64,000 bases of DNA from Jacaranda mimosifolia (GCA_018894105.1 CM032122.1:34069404-34133403), one strand, 5' to 3'. Counted from the first letter of the stretch, positions 49,301 to 62,498 are shown. Notes: generated from the sequence alone by a model not told the origin. Made by a program: numbers and translations.

Positions 49301-52300
49301 TAAACGTCTAATAGTTTTGCAGATCAACATGAGGCTCCACCAGAAATCTGAGGCTTTCACAGTAACCAAGATGTCAATTGATACAAAAGTAATCAAATAT
49401 AAAATTGAGGGTTTCCCTAGAAATAAAATGAAAACGTCGGTGATAATCAGAAAAATTTGACATATCAATTAAGAAGGCCCTCACACCTCATCTAATACTA
49501 ATCTCTTCCAGAGGAGGCAATTCGTCCAAACTTACTGAAAAGATGATATTAAAACGTAAAGGATGAAACAGCAGTCAAAGAACAATTTCAAACTATAGTG
49601 TTCCACCATAAAGTTGTGTATTAGTTTTGTCACAGCGGAAAGAGGAGGGGGGGAGAGAGGAAGAAGAAGAAGATGGAGGAGGCGGAGGGGAGAGAGAAAG
49701 ATGCCAATAGAGGAGTAGTATCAAGAACACAACAAAATCTGACATAATCTATTAGCATGAAGATATAGCGAAGCAAATGACATAGAACATCCATCAGATA
49801 TGGCATGTTAACAAGGACTAAAACAGAAGTTCTCTTCCTCAATATGTCATAGGAACGTCCGATATGTGGCATGAAAATTAGACTAAAAATAGAGGAGAGA
49901 AAATGACTAAGAACCCTGACCTGATCTCAGTTGAGGAAGTAGCGTATGCCTTTGGGTGTCCTGCGTAATATAAAAGATGATCATTTCTGGAGAAACCGGT
50001 GTCTGGGGGAGATTGTCTGAGATGAATAACAGAACAAAGAGTCAACATCTTCACATACAAGCAATTATAGGGTTAAGGCCATACATATAATGGAATGAAC
50101 CTGTACCTTTTTCACTTTCAACAATGAATTCCATCGTTGCCGACAAAGGTTTGTGCAAGTATCCTCTCACTATATCTACAGTTACCAGGTACTATCATGG
50201 CATTTATTAAATTTGAGCATGTGAATATTTCTCCAACAATAATAGAATATACAACTGAATCAGGTCAGCCACTAGAAAAAAAAAATGGAATACAAAGATT
50301 CATTAATATTACCTGGATGCTGATATTCCCTCCATGGAAGGTTTCATAAAACTTTTCCTGATTCTCTTCTTTCAGATCTTTCAGGATCACAGAAAATGGT
50401 ATCTAGAAGAAGAAAAATATAATTAAATATTCCAGGAGTGGACATAAGAACATTGTGTTTTACAAATAAGAATCCACGGAAGCTAGTTAGAAATGATAAT
50501 CATTGCATTACAATGCTACAAGAAGGTCAAGCTTCTCCTACAAAAGTCTTAGCTCAAAATGCATCATCTGCCCCTGATAACTGATGTTCTTATGAAGCCC
50601 ATTTCCAACATCAAACGATCTACCAAGCAGCATTTCAACACTAATTTTCAGAACTTCTCTTTGCTTTTGCAACGTAGTTGCTGGGAACAGTGTTATGAAT
50701 GTCTCTTTTACATGTAGTGCATCTCATGATGGAAGGAGCACTCTGCATCATTCATGCTGTGTATGTACAACTTTGATCTAGTCCAACCAACAAGTTTGGC
50801 TGGTAAACAACCTAAGTCAGCCATAGTTGACAAAAGGCCAGAGACTGGTCCATTAAATGGGGATTACCATCTCTTTGGGCATACTTATTGCTACCCCACA
50901 CAATAATCAACACCATTTTCTTTGTGGAACTTAGCCGTGCAAGAGGAAGATCTGGCTGTACACACCGTTCATGGTCAGTAATGAGATCTATCTCACTTAC
51001 AGCTCCCATCGGTACTAGCCAGTATTTGCATATCAGACAGTGAAAAGAGCTAATCTTTGATATTATGCTTTATGAAGCCAAAATGTAAATCAGGGGATAA
51101 GAGTAGCTTTTTGCATCAGATCATGTATGCCATAGTAATGAGAATGTTGTGGATCATTGATTTTTGTGTTGATGGGGCCAATAGGTGGAAGAGACCTAAA
51201 CAAAGAGGAAGAGACCAGGTAGCAACCTTAATTCTTGCTCAATGTCTACATGCCTCCATGTCTTTATATCCCCGTGCTCTGACAAGGTGGAATGATGGCA
51301 GGTTGATGGTATTTAGGGGATAAGCACAATGCAATGCCACTTCTACTTTTGGTTATCACTAAATGTTTCTCCATCTCTTAGTTTCATTTGTCATTCCTTC
51401 AGAACTTTTTATGTTTTCTTTTGTGCCACGAGTATTTTGGTTGTTAGATTACAGAATAAAATTGCTGTGAAAAAAATTAAGAAAATTTTGAAAAACAAAA
51501 TCTGGTATAATTTTGATCAAAGTGTGAGCAATGTAATGGACACCCCATTAACCAGCAATCACAGACGATTACTGGTACGATTTCAATTACACTGTATACA
51601 GAAATTCATTTTTTTTATTATTCACACAGCAAAATATCATTCTAGCTGCCACTCTTCTTCCTTTCTTTTGCAGCATAGCCTTGTATCTCCAATCCTATGT
51701 CAGATTAGTGTATTGATAACAAGAGGGTGCACCAACATCAATCTCTTTTCCAAGAAACATTTGCAGAGTCTGTCATACTTCAACATCAATGCTTAGCACC
51801 AAAAGGTGTACAAGGGAAAAGCAGTATAACCTTAAAATCTAGGAATATTGTATGCTCTCCTCTCCTAAACCCCCAACATAAGAATGGCAGGGCCAGCAGC
51901 GGATACAAGGGAAAAGCAGTATAGCCACATATGAATTTGATGATTTGATCTGATCATCAAGGGCGCAAAAAGTGCTTCTGATGAACTTAGGTTAACTACC
52001 AATTTAAAATTTTGGGGCAAAGATGACCCAAATAAATGGCAAAGGCAGTCTGTTACTCAATGAACAGTGAAGTCAAACTTGCTACTGTAGAAGCCATAGT
52101 GCCATAATAGAAGCATGATTCTACAAGTCTATTTTCTTATTATCTATAAGTCTATTTTCTTTAAAATTCGACATGATACAATATTGCCTAAGTCTAGGTA
52201 CCTTTTCTTTTTCAAACAGAATCCCAAAAAATTCATTTACGACAAGCTCATTTGATTAGAAATCACATGTCCAACATGAGAGAACAAATCTCATTATGAA

Positions 52301-54099
52301 TCTTTAATTCTCTTGTTTGAACGAATCTAGATCCTTAAATCCACTTGATCGTGCAAAAATTTCAATTATGAAACCCTCCAGATTGTTCAGACTGCGTGAT
52401 GTACATGTGTTTGATGTATAAAGTCCTTTATTTACTTACTAGTGTTACTTCATAGGTGCTTAAGTCTCATCAACATCATCTATGTAATAGTTCTTACTTA
52501 TGAACTAAGATGAAATGGAAGGTCATAAACTTGCTATAGCCCAAAATTTTGCAATTATAAAGGTCTCATGAATTTGAATGTTTGTAAAATTGAGACTACT
52601 TTAGTGTAAGTACTAACTGTAGTTTTTAAAGATATGGCCAACATTTGGACTCCTATGACAATTCTTTTTGTTTTCTTTTGCTTTCAGGAATTCTCTTACC
52701 ATTTTCCTACAATTCCAAATGTTGACTTCATAAAACCGGCGGCCTATTGTCTAGTCCTCTTATACAAGAGCATTGAGTGAATTATTTATGTCCGGTCAAA
52801 ATTTTGAAAAACAAAAGGGAGAATAAAAATCTGAGATAAGTACCTAATACAACAAGACCACACCACTGATGACATCCTCAGAAAAAGAAACAAACACGAA
52901 AGTAAGATGAGATTTTTTTCCACCCATTTTTGACTAAAACTAAGTCCCTCATAGCTAGACTGACATCCTTCTCTATCAATTCACCATAGCTGAAACTACT
53001 TCCCTCATAGTTAGGTTGACATCCTGCTCTATCAATTCACCATAGCTGAGACTACTCAAGGCACTAACAAAAGAAATTCTTCCATTACTTGCATATGATT
53101 GACAAAACACATTCAGACACTCCTGGAGTAGGATGCAGCTGACAGCTGTAACGGCCCATAATGTGCATATATTTAAATAGAACATTTAAGACCAGACAAA
53201 ATCCCTAACCATTATATGCCCTGGCATCATACCTCATCCGTACCTGATCCAATCTTTCCAGATGATCGGATATCAACAACCTTCTTCCTGCTCATGCATC
53301 ATCATAATCAATCACATAAAGCAGCAAATCAACAAAAAGTGAACAATTAAGAGAACCACATTTGTCAACTTATGTTTTAATTTCTTTAGTTATTCTGTGG
53401 TGCATGACAAACACTTTAATCTTCAGATAGAAATCCAGAACAAAGGCAGAATGCTGGTGTGAAGTGTGCTATACATCAATGTCCAAACCATGAAACTTTA
53501 GACCTTCTGATTATTTAATATTCAACTTTAACAACGAAGTGGAAATCAGAAAAAAGTGGAGTAAAACTTCGGCAACTAAATAACGATAATCTGGATTTTG
53601 TGTTGTTCAAAAGGGAACGACAGTAAACGAATTAAGTTCCAACTTATTAATGTACAAATAAGTGAAATAGAAAACAACAAATAACACAAAATAACAGCCA
53701 GATAATATTAGAGCAGAGGAGGCTTACACAATTTGAATTGGCTTAATGACACCATACAAAGACTCAACAACTCCAGCTGATCCCCCGCGAACCTAAAATT
53801 ACACCGATAATTGCTAAGTAATCCTTAAAAACACTACCTTGTTTGTTAATTTAGTAACTATAAGATGCTAAAAGAGAAAAAGGAAGAAAAACAGAGGTAT
53901 TATAACATTTAAGAGAAAGGAAGAAGAAGAACCTGCAAATTGACAGCGCCATTAACAGTGAGGCGAATCGATTGGTAGGAGACTGCAGAATTTAGCCTCG
54001 TGACTACCTTGCCTTCTAGGGGTTGCTTTCATTTTTCAACAATTATTCGTCAGTTCACAAAAACACCAATAAAAAATACGCACATATGAATATATATAA

Positions 54100-54172
<73 letters not shown>

Positions 54173-54227
54173 CTACATCGGGGCGATAGATACGGTTGAA
54201 TCGAGAGAGTTTGATCTCAATTGACAT
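46338..54227 (-). CDS. VPS26C: VPS26C (DSCR3-like) retriever subunit, 11 exons, 317 aa
   Basis: Exons in transcript order are 54227-54177, 54025-53933, 53792-53728, 53287-53233, 50402-50313, 50191-50107, 50016-49921, 48853-48669, 48582-48494, 46596-46497 and 46382-46338. The 954-nt frame is continuous. The arrestin-like fold of VPS26 proteins is recognised from MSIEIKLSRFNRIYRP, LTVNGAVNLQVRGG, YGVIKPIQIV, KFYETFHGGNISIQYLVTVD, FYITQDTQRH, ELTVEASAVPIQSIDIHLLR, TLPIYIILPRL and FSVEFKVSIVI. In animals VPS26C works with VPS35L and VPS29 as retriever, recycling cargo from endosomes. Plant VPS26C is known from root-hair work, but its complex is less studied. The intron after exon 8 needs a GC donor (CAG/GCATTC). 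Intron 1 contains a compound microsatellite, intron 4 (2.8 kb) a tandem duplication, and intron 9 a MITE. The start is the first ATG of the conserved N-terminus. Confidence 0.95.
47865..48193. mobile_element. Tourist-like MITE in VPS26C intron 9, TSD TTA
   Basis: The ends GGGCCTGTTTGG and, as complement, GGGCCCGTTTGG are inverted repeats of the common plant type. TTA flanks both sides (47862-47864 and 48194-48196), the PIF/Harbinger target. Length is 329 bp, and a long open frame inside is chance in C/T-rich sequence. It sits in an intron in the reverse sense to nothing recognisable. Confidence 0.8.
51809..51923. repeat. 20-bp exact direct repeat in VPS26C intron 4
   Basis: TACAAGGGAAAAGCAGTATA occurs at 51809-51828 and again at 51904-51923. 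No element boundary could be tied to it. Confidence 0.75.
52945..53056. repeat. 56-bp tandem duplication in VPS26C intron 4
   Basis: Two adjoining 56-base units (52945-53000 and 53001-53056) each open TCCCTCATAG and end ACTACT. They differ at five places. The shared core is CTCTATCAATTCACCATAGC. The duplication is close to exon 4 (53233-53287). Confidence 0.9.
54101..54172. repeat. compound (CA)n(TA)n(GA)n microsatellite in VPS26C intron 1
   Basis: About 19 CA units, then about 8 TA, then about 9 GA on the plus strand. The GA block ends four bases before the coding edge at 54177, so on the sense strand a CT tract starts directly after the GTAGT donor. Confidence 0.95.
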
Positions 54228-55610
54228 GGCGATGACCGGAATGTGCTATCCTCAGTTCTTCGCTAAAACTCAGAGTTCTGATGTTATATTTATGTCAAGC
54301 TTTCAATTATTATTTGTACAGATACATGCAAGAAAAGTTGGAGTTGAAACAAAATTTTAAATGATGGTTAAAAATTTATGGCTTTTCTTTGGTAGCAACT
54401 GCTAATTTATTTTTTAATTTTTAAAATTTAAAGAAACAAATACTACACATTCCTCAATTTTATTCTCAAAATATAAAATTTATTTTCGAAAATATTTTTA
54501 CTATTCACATGCCCAAACCATTCCACAAAGTTCTAATCATTGTCTCGTTATTATAAATATGTACACATACTACTACTACTCATTCAATCTATATATACAC
54601 ATATATAAATAATTTTAAAATACTCATTTCATCCCTCCAACCCAACAAAAAGGTTATTCATGTAACATCTTGTCACATCCCCAAAACACAAATAAACAAA
54701 TATTTTTTTCTCAATTAATTCTCTATTTACCACCCAAAACACAAACAAACAACCATCACATTCCCCAACCCCAATTCTCAAAAATCATTTTGCCAAAAAA
54801 ATTTAGCAAAATGCCCAAATCACAACCAAACAAATCCTCCAAATCTTATATATTTTTTATATAAACTTGGGATGGAGTATTAATGTCAACTATTTTTCCT
54901 TTTTGGTCACAATCTAAAAGACTATGCAAGTTGTGAAGTGAAATATGCGCCTAGGTGTTTCAAAAGGTGAATGCTAAAGTCATAATATATAATTTGATGT
55001 GAGGAAAAAATAAAGAGTTTATAAATAGACGGTTTGGAAAAGATATAAAACTGCAAAAGTTTTTAGTTTTTGTGTAAAAGTTTTTGACACTTACAACATT
55101 GGTGTTGTCTATACTCTATAAGAAGCGAGAATGTGACAAGTACGGTAGTGGTGGCAACGTTTCTATTACTAAATCCACATATTGATGAATCCATGAGAGA
55201 AATGCATTAATTAAAATACACTATCTTACTGTAATTGATTAAAAGGAATTTTTCAATAGACATGCCAAAATTTTCATCAATGTCAGCTCAAAAGGTTTTG
55301 CAAATAAAAAAGAAAATCTTCAATTTTAGATTGCTTGCCAGGCATCAATATTCAGAATAAATATTAATTTCAAATTTCATTATCTGTTCTGCAAAAAGAA
55401 TTGTCAAAATTATTCCTAAATTGTACTGTACATCCACGCAATTCCGCACCGGCGCGCACGCGGAACAGTTACCATCTGGTACTTCTAGATTTTTGGGATG
55501 ACTTGGCAAATTCTCTCCGGTACACATCACTGCCCCAGTTGTAATACTTGGGTTTCTACATTTCCTTCTGACGAACGAAACATTTGAACCGAAAATAAGC
55601 TAAATCGGAG
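54228..55610. promoter_or_regulatory. shared divergent spacer of VPS26C and HRD3A
   Basis: This 1.4-kb region separates the two outward-facing start codons and must hold both promoters. The 149 bases next to VPS26C and the roughly 200 next to HRD3A are unique sequence. A GC-rich patch (GCACCGGCGCGCACGCGGAAC, about 55445-55465) lies 150 bases before the HRD3A ATG. The middle is occupied by a MITE (54377-54838). No clear TATA box for either gene. Confidence 0.5.
54377..54838. mobile_element. MITE, family B, reverse-orientation copy of 31299-31777
   Basis: Read on the minus strand it follows the 31299 element along nearly its whole length: GTTTGGTTGTGATTTGGGCA near one end, GTTTGTTTGTGTTTTGGG in the middle, GTATATATAGATTGAATGAG, and ATGTGTAGTATTTGTTT near the other. 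The ends are eroded, so limits are approximate. No coding capacity; the frame at 54670-54864 is incidental. Confidence 0.6.
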
Positions 55611-58600
55611 ATGCTAAACTGGAAGCTTAACCTGAGCTCTGTTCTCCTGCTTCTCGCTCTCCTGCCACTCTCCACACTTGCCCGCCCATTCGTCCTCATC
55701 CTCTCCCAGGACGACCTCTCCGACCCCGCTGCCGCACCCAATAACCCCTCCCCGCTCGATGAGTTTGCAGATTTTGATGACTTCCCTGAGTCCGAGTCAA
55801 AACCCGATTACATCCTCGACCCAGGGTCCTGGGCTCCACTATTCGAGCCAGACCCTGATTTCAAAAACCTTATCTTTAACGATGATGAGGTGGTCTATTA
55901 TGATGGAGTGAAGAAGATGGTGGATGCGACGAGTAGAGGGGAATTTCGGGTTATGGAGGAGGGGGTCGCGGAGATCGCGGCGGCGGCCGCGGCAGGGCAG
56001 CCCCATGGGCAGTCTGTGATGGGGTCTTTTTATAGTTTGGGGATGGGTAGGCAGAGGAGTACAGGGAAGGCTTTTTTGCATCATTATTTTGCTGCGCAGG
56101 GCGGGAATATGCAGTCGAAGATGGCTTTGGCGTACACGTATTATCACCAGGAAGTAAGTCTTTCAATTTTGAGGATAAATTTTAGTAGTTGTTGTTGCAT
56201 TGACAGCGTATTTTTATTGAGATAGAATTGCTTGATTTGCGATTTTGTAGTCTTAGTTTAACTATGGTTGTTCGTTTTTATCTAAATCGATTCAAATGTT
56301 TTCACTTTGCTGGACTTCTTTAGAGAATTTTGGCATTGTTAAGTGGTGAACGCTTTCATTTTATGTGCATTGTGCGTTAGGTGGAGAGATGGACTTTGGA
56401 GGAAACTTGGAGATTTTAATGCCCGTGAGGAATCTGTTTCGTTCTGGAATTTCATTTTCCTGTACTGTCAATAGAAAGTGGGAATTTGTTGGGAACGGTC
56501 TGAGTCTTTCAGAGGAATGTGAAAGTTGTGGTTATTCTGGGGTTAAATGACCATACTACGAGCAAAGCCTCTGAAATAAAGTAGTTTGAGGAAAAAATTT
56601 CACAAGGGTTTTTCTCTTCCCTGATGTTTTAATATGGTTCTAACAAGGAATTTCATGATTTAGGTATGCCTATTCTGATCAATCATGAATGTGAAATTAG
56701 TTGTTCTCATGTTACTCAAAAGCATCAGAAGTGGCTATTTATTGGAAATAGTACATTTTGTTGGATCGGCTTATTTTCTTAGTTTAAATGGTGAGTTGAA
56801 TTCTTTTTTATTTTCTCACAGGCTCTATTGATTTGGATCTAATGGAATCTAGGATAAGAAATATGATTAATAATGATTTGGTACATTTTGCTGTTCGGGT
56901 TGGAAGAGGAATCTGGCTAAGGAAAGAATGCGAATTCTATTTTTAATGTTTGACTTTTATCTCACACTAAGAAGTAGAATCTGTATTTGTCCGAGTTGAC
57001 AAATGTGTTTGTATTTTGACATAATTTCACCCATTTATGCCTGTGTTTTCATATACGTAATATCACCAGTATTGAATTGAAAGAAGTGCATTTCAAAAGC
57101 TGCATAGAACTTATTCTTAAATGTTGGACGGAGGTTTATCAGTCATCACGCATAGATCATTAGTGTAACAAATTTGACCATCATAGACAAGATGGTAAAG
57201 TTGTATTTATTACACATTGACAATGAAAATACTTCTAAATCATGGTTCTTTATATAAAGAGAATGAATCAGAATGAAATTCAACAGCTATACGTACAAAA
57301 ACACATGCTCAAAATTTACACTCTTAAATGCATATATAAACTTGACTATATCTATCTATGTACAGACTTCACAAATGTGATTATCAATGTATTTATGTAT
57401 ATGTACATATGCATATGTGAGTGTGTGCAAGCATGGTATTTATGTTTTTATGTGTGTTTGTGTGTCTCTGTATGCAGTTGCTAGGGAAAGTAAACACAAG
57501 TGTGGTCATTGTAAATACATGCTAATGCTGACTGATGGATCACCAGTCAGGCCATCCCTTGCATCATCTAGGCTACTTTACCAGAATAGGATCACTTTGA
57601 CATCACTTTATATGCCTTTTCAGCGATTTCTTTGTCCATGGAACTCCCCCACCATCATATGTGGGTGCATTAGAAGTTTTTTTTATGCCGTAATTGAGTG
57701 GCATACCATACATTTTGCAGGATCTCTTGCATTTGAGGAAAAAAATTTAGTTCTTATTCACTTTCACTTACAGAATGAGGGGGAAAATGGCTGACGAACA
57801 TGTGCCTCTTTCTGTTTTTTTATAATCTTTTTTGTTTTTCTTAGCAAGGAAGCAATGACATTAAGAAATCTAAAAGAGAGAAGCGATGGCAAAATATACC
57901 TGTTGAACATTTAGTTAGTTGTTATGTTATTATAGTGAGAGTTTCATTAATGTAAGCCCAGAATATAGAAAGGGAAACAACTTTAATAATAATGCTTCCT
58001 CCTTTGAAGTTGATTGACATTTTGGTTTTTAAGTTATTTGAAAGGATAACAATTCTGGAATTTTCACTGCATAAGAGTATCTCTGGTCTACATTATTGCT
58101 ATTATTCTATACTCATAACATTGATTGCATATAAACATTTCAAGTTTTTCAGATGCTCCGACTTGTACAAAATTAGGTATCTTGACTTCTGATTATGATG
58201 TGAGGAACCTGTGTATTCACTATTCCATCTATAGGGTTTGGAACTCGGAAGAGCATAAAGCGTCCCCCCTCCCCATGTTCAAAAACGAAAAAAAGAAAAA
58301 GAAAATATGCCTCATTTCATTCTTATGGAATAAGGAGAAAAATTATTCTCATTTTGGTTTGTAGAACTTTTTGTCTCAAATTTTCCCATTTTTTTGTCCT
58401 CAGTTAAAGAGTTGTTATATGAAGTGGAGTTTATTCAGAATTGAGTTTGTTCATCTTTTTGGAATACTTCTTTGTGTTGGCTATGTAAATGCCACTTGAA
58501 CCATCTCAATCTAATTGCAATCTTCAAATATGGATGGAAGAGAAAGCAGTTTCACTTTACCAGATGGTTGATTCTAAAGAATTTGTTTGACAGAACTTTA

Positions 58601-61600
58601 AGATCCATGCAAACTAAGTCGTAGAAGGAGTTATATGTCAATAAACACCAGGGTTCATCTGAAAAGGGAAAAAGTTAACAGGGAATGGAAAAGAGATGCC
58701 TATTTGCTTAATGAAGAGAAAGAGGAAGAACAAGAAAGGAAAGAGAGAAAGAAAAGATCTGTTTAGAGAATTTGCATGGCTGAGTTAAAGTTGTCCTATA
58801 TTTTTATATGGGGAAATTTCTTCAAAGAAAGAAACTATTTAGATGATTTTTCATGATGTGGATACTTTTTTATTTGGTGCAGATGCATGATAAAGCAGTT
58901 AAGCTGTATGCCGAACTGGCGGAGGTAGCAGTGAATAGTTTTCTCATCTCAAAGAACTCACCTGTGATTGAACCAATTAGAATCCACAATGGTGTGGAGG
59001 AAAATAAAGAAGCTCTCAGGAAGTCTAGAGGGGAGGAGGATGAAGATTTTCAGATTTTGGAATACCAGGCACTCAAGGGGAATGCTGGAGCTATGTACAA
59101 AATTGGAATATTTTACTACTTTGGCTTGAGAGGTGTGAGGCGCCATCATGCTAAGGCATTGTGGTGGTTCTCAAAGGCACTGGAGAGAGGTGAGCCTAGG
59201 TCAATGGAGCTTCTTGGAGAGATATATGCAAGAGGTGCAGGGGTTGAAAGGAACTATACTAAGGCGCTAGAATGGCTTACCCTTGCATCCAGACAACAAC
59301 TTTATTCAGCTTACAATGGCCTGGGATATTTATATGTCAAGGGTTATGGAGTGGAGAAAAAGAACTACACCAAGGTATAGTTTTCCTTTTCTGCCCATAT
59401 CTCCTTTTCTTTGCTTTTTCCTTCTGCGTGTGTCATTCTGTTGGCCTGGGTTCCTTATATTTACTTTCTTATTTACAAATTACAATGTACTATATCACTC
59501 ATTTGGTCCTTTTTGCACTGTCGTTGTTGTTGTGGTGGTTATTAGTTTTTGTTTTTATTTCTCTAGCATCATCACTCCAGTCTTGGACTTGGATTCTGTC
59601 TTGTCTTTGACGTCTGATATTAAGGTAGTCTAATTCCAAACCAACTGCAGTACCTAAGCCATCCTTTAACCCATTCCATAATAAGGAGCCCAACCAAGGT
59701 TTTTTTTCAAATCAGTAATACTTGCTGCGGGAGGAGAGGATAAAGGTACGGTGGATAGGGGACTTACTAAGAGACCAGGGCAATGACATTTTTTTCTTTT
59801 CTTCTTTTTTGGGGGGTTGGAGGGGCGAGTTTTGCAAAATAATTATTTTGGTGACTGTATTCCACATGTGTGTGCATTCTGATGTATTTGCACTATGCAC
59901 TTGCTTTTTTCCTACTTAAGGCAAATAATATTTTTACATGATCTTTAATGCTTTTATGTAATTTTTGTTCCTTTCAAAAAGCTCCTCTTATCCACTTCAT
60001 ATGCCATGTGACTATTCCTATCTATGCAAAATGGTAGGACTTGTTGAGTATTGCTCAATCATGAGTTCCTGGTTACAGGCAAAAGAATACTTTGAGAAAG
60101 CTGCTGACAATGAAGAACCTGGTGGTTTTTACAACCTTGGGGTGATGTATCTCAAGGGACTTGGGGTAAAGCGGGATTTGAAGATTGCAACCAAGTACTT
60201 TGCACTGGCTGCTAATGCAGGTCAACCAAAAGCTTTCTACCAATTAGCAAAGATGTTTCATACTGGTGTGGGCCTCAAGAAGAACCTTGCTATGGCAAGT
60301 CAAATCTCTTGTTTACTTCATCAACATCATTTATTTGTTTATATCCCAAATTTCCTCTTACTTGAATGTTCTCTTCTAATATAATGGTTTGATTCTGAGT
60401 ACTCTGTTTGCACGACCTCGTATAATCATTAGTGCCCTTGCGTTATTCTCCGGAGTACTGCTTAAGATTAATTTCCTTGTGTGGTTTCTTCTTTCTTCTT
60501 TCTTTTATTGGTGTCTAGACTGTTCTTTTCTTTGTTTCTGTTAAGTGCTTGCCGCTTGTAACAAGTTAACGTTGTAAGGACAATTGATTTTGTGCATGTG
60601 GTAATATTCCTTGTATTCACTATGCTAGGCAACAGCATTATATAAACTAGTAGCAGAGCGTGGACCTTGGAGTTCCTTGTCTAGGTGGGCACTAGAGTCA
60701 TATCTGAAAGGTGATATCGGCAATTCACTCCTCTTGTACTCAAGGATGGCAGAGATAGGGTATGAGGTGGCACAAAGTAATGCTGCCTGGATTCTTGACA
60801 AGTACGGGGAACGTAGCATGTGCATGGGCGAGTCTGGAATCTGCACAGGTACAGAAAGGCATCAACGAGCACATGCCTTTTGGTGGACAGCATCTGAGCA
60901 GGGTAATGAACATGCTGCTTTGCTGATAGGAGATACATATTATTACGGTCGGGTATGTTGATTCAATAAACACTCAATATATTCTTCATTATGATGTGAA
61001 ACACCTGTCCCCTGCGCTTGGTGTGATTATAAATACATGTATTACACCTTGCTGTTAACAGTTCACAAATGCTTATTTTCCTTCCTGTCTCTGCAACTAA
61101 CCACAGGGTACAGATCGGGATTATGATCGTGCTGCTGAGGCCTATATGCATGCTAAATCTCAATCCAATGCTCAAGCAATGTTCAACCTGGGGTACATGC
61201 ATGAACATGGGCAAGGACTCCCATTTGATCTTCACCTTGCCAAGCGTTATTACGATCAAGCCTTAGAAGTTGATCCTGCTGCAAAGTTGCCAGTATCACT
61301 AGCCCTTGCAAGCCTGTGGATACGAAGAAATTACGCAAACAGTTTCCTGGTAAGTATCTTCTTCTTCTATTTGACCTCCACCCCTTCTTGCTTTCTACCT
61401 GGGCTGTGATAACTGCATGAATATGGTTTCTTATTTCCTGGGTAGACACATAGCATGTGTTGTCAGCATTTTGTTTTGTGTTTGCGAAGTCTTTCTGGTT
61501 TCTGTTTAACAAAAACTTTGATCCCAAGAACCCCCCCCATTTTCATTGATAAGAGGTGTGATATATGAGGTTGACCTCAAACCTTTCCTTGTTCTGTAAC

Positions 61601-62498
61601 TTTGTGTTCTTGTTTTTATCAATTTATCTCATGATCCGAGATTGATCTTTATACATAAGCAATATGGATTACTGACCTGGATCTGCCAAATGCATGTTTC
61701 ATGCTGGCCCCTGCTTGGAAATGAATTATAGATACTGGACTTGATGTGAGAAAAATAACTATTTCTATTTATCATGACCCTGTATTGACTGAATTAGTAA
61801 TTTTTAAGACAGGAATATAATGGCTAGTAATTTGTCCATAAAAAGAGAACTTCCATTATCTGTCCTCAGACTATCATTTTTACTTATTTTCCATATTTTC
61901 ATTTGTGGAATTGAATTAGGATACTAGTTCTTTCTTTTTTAGTCCTGTGGTTTTGTTGTAGTCAGGAATCATTGCCTTTTGGAACTATTTCCCTTTAACA
62001 TTGTAGAGACACCACAGAGGTAGCCCTGTGGTTTGATGATAGTGCAGGAGCTAGCTCGCACCTTCTGATTTGCGTTGGCACATGTTTATCGTTGTATCTT
62101 GAGAATGCTCTATAGATTTCCATTTTCCTCTTTTGAATTAAACTTCTTTTTTTTTTTTTTTTTATCAAATAGTTTACGAACTTTTATATAGGGAAATTTG
62201 AAAAAATAAGGATGAAAGGTATCACTCTTTTGATTTGCCCTGATTTGGATTGTTAGCTTGATTGGGTGCTTTCTTTTTTAAGGTTGATATGATTGATTCA
62301 CTTCCTGAAGTTTACTCAAAAGTGGAGGCTTGGGTAGAGAATGTCATAATCGAGGAAGGGAATGCCACAATTCTGACACTCTTTGTGTGCCTCCTAACTG
62401 TCCTATACCTTAGAGAGCGGCAAAGGAGACATGCTGTTGCTGGTGACATAGCTCCTCCACAGCAACCTATTGAGCACGCAGCACCTCTAGTTGATTAA
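55611..62498 (+). CDS. HRD3A: HRD3A/SEL1L-type ERAD adaptor, 6 exons, 677 aa
   Basis: Exons 55611-56153, 58883-59374, 60079-60294, 60629-60952, 61107-61349 and 62283-62498 form 2034 nt of open frame. Residues 1-24 are a signal peptide, followed by an acidic luminal stretch. Sel1-like repeats then span about residues 135-590 (for example [61 protein letters not shown]). A single membrane segment [16 protein letters not shown] lies near residues 634-649, with a short basic cytosolic tail RERQRRHA. This is the HRD3/SEL1L layout: the lumenal adaptor that delivers misfolded proteins to the HRD1 ubiquitin ligase in the ER membrane. In Arabidopsis the orthologue is HRD3A/EBS5. Intron 3 needs a GC donor (ATG/GCAAGT). 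Intron 1 is 2.7 kb and gene-free. Length matches the family. Confidence 0.96.

Noticed and set aside
51057..51796. 88- and 155-codon frames on the plus strand
   Set aside because: Both lie in intron 4 of VPS26C on the opposite strand, with low-complexity or unfamiliar translations and no promoter or splice context.
55839..56166. Minus-strand frames of 71-102 codons
   Set aside because: They are antisense shadows of HRD3A exon 1, long because that exon is GC-rich.
57242..57794. 80- and 135-codon frames on the plus strand
   Set aside because: They are inside intron 1 of HRD3A and the first part is a TATG/GTGT low-complexity stretch.
59272..59633. 112- and 116-codon frames on the plus strand
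   Set aside because: They begin inside HRD3A exon 2 in the wrong frame and run into intron 2.
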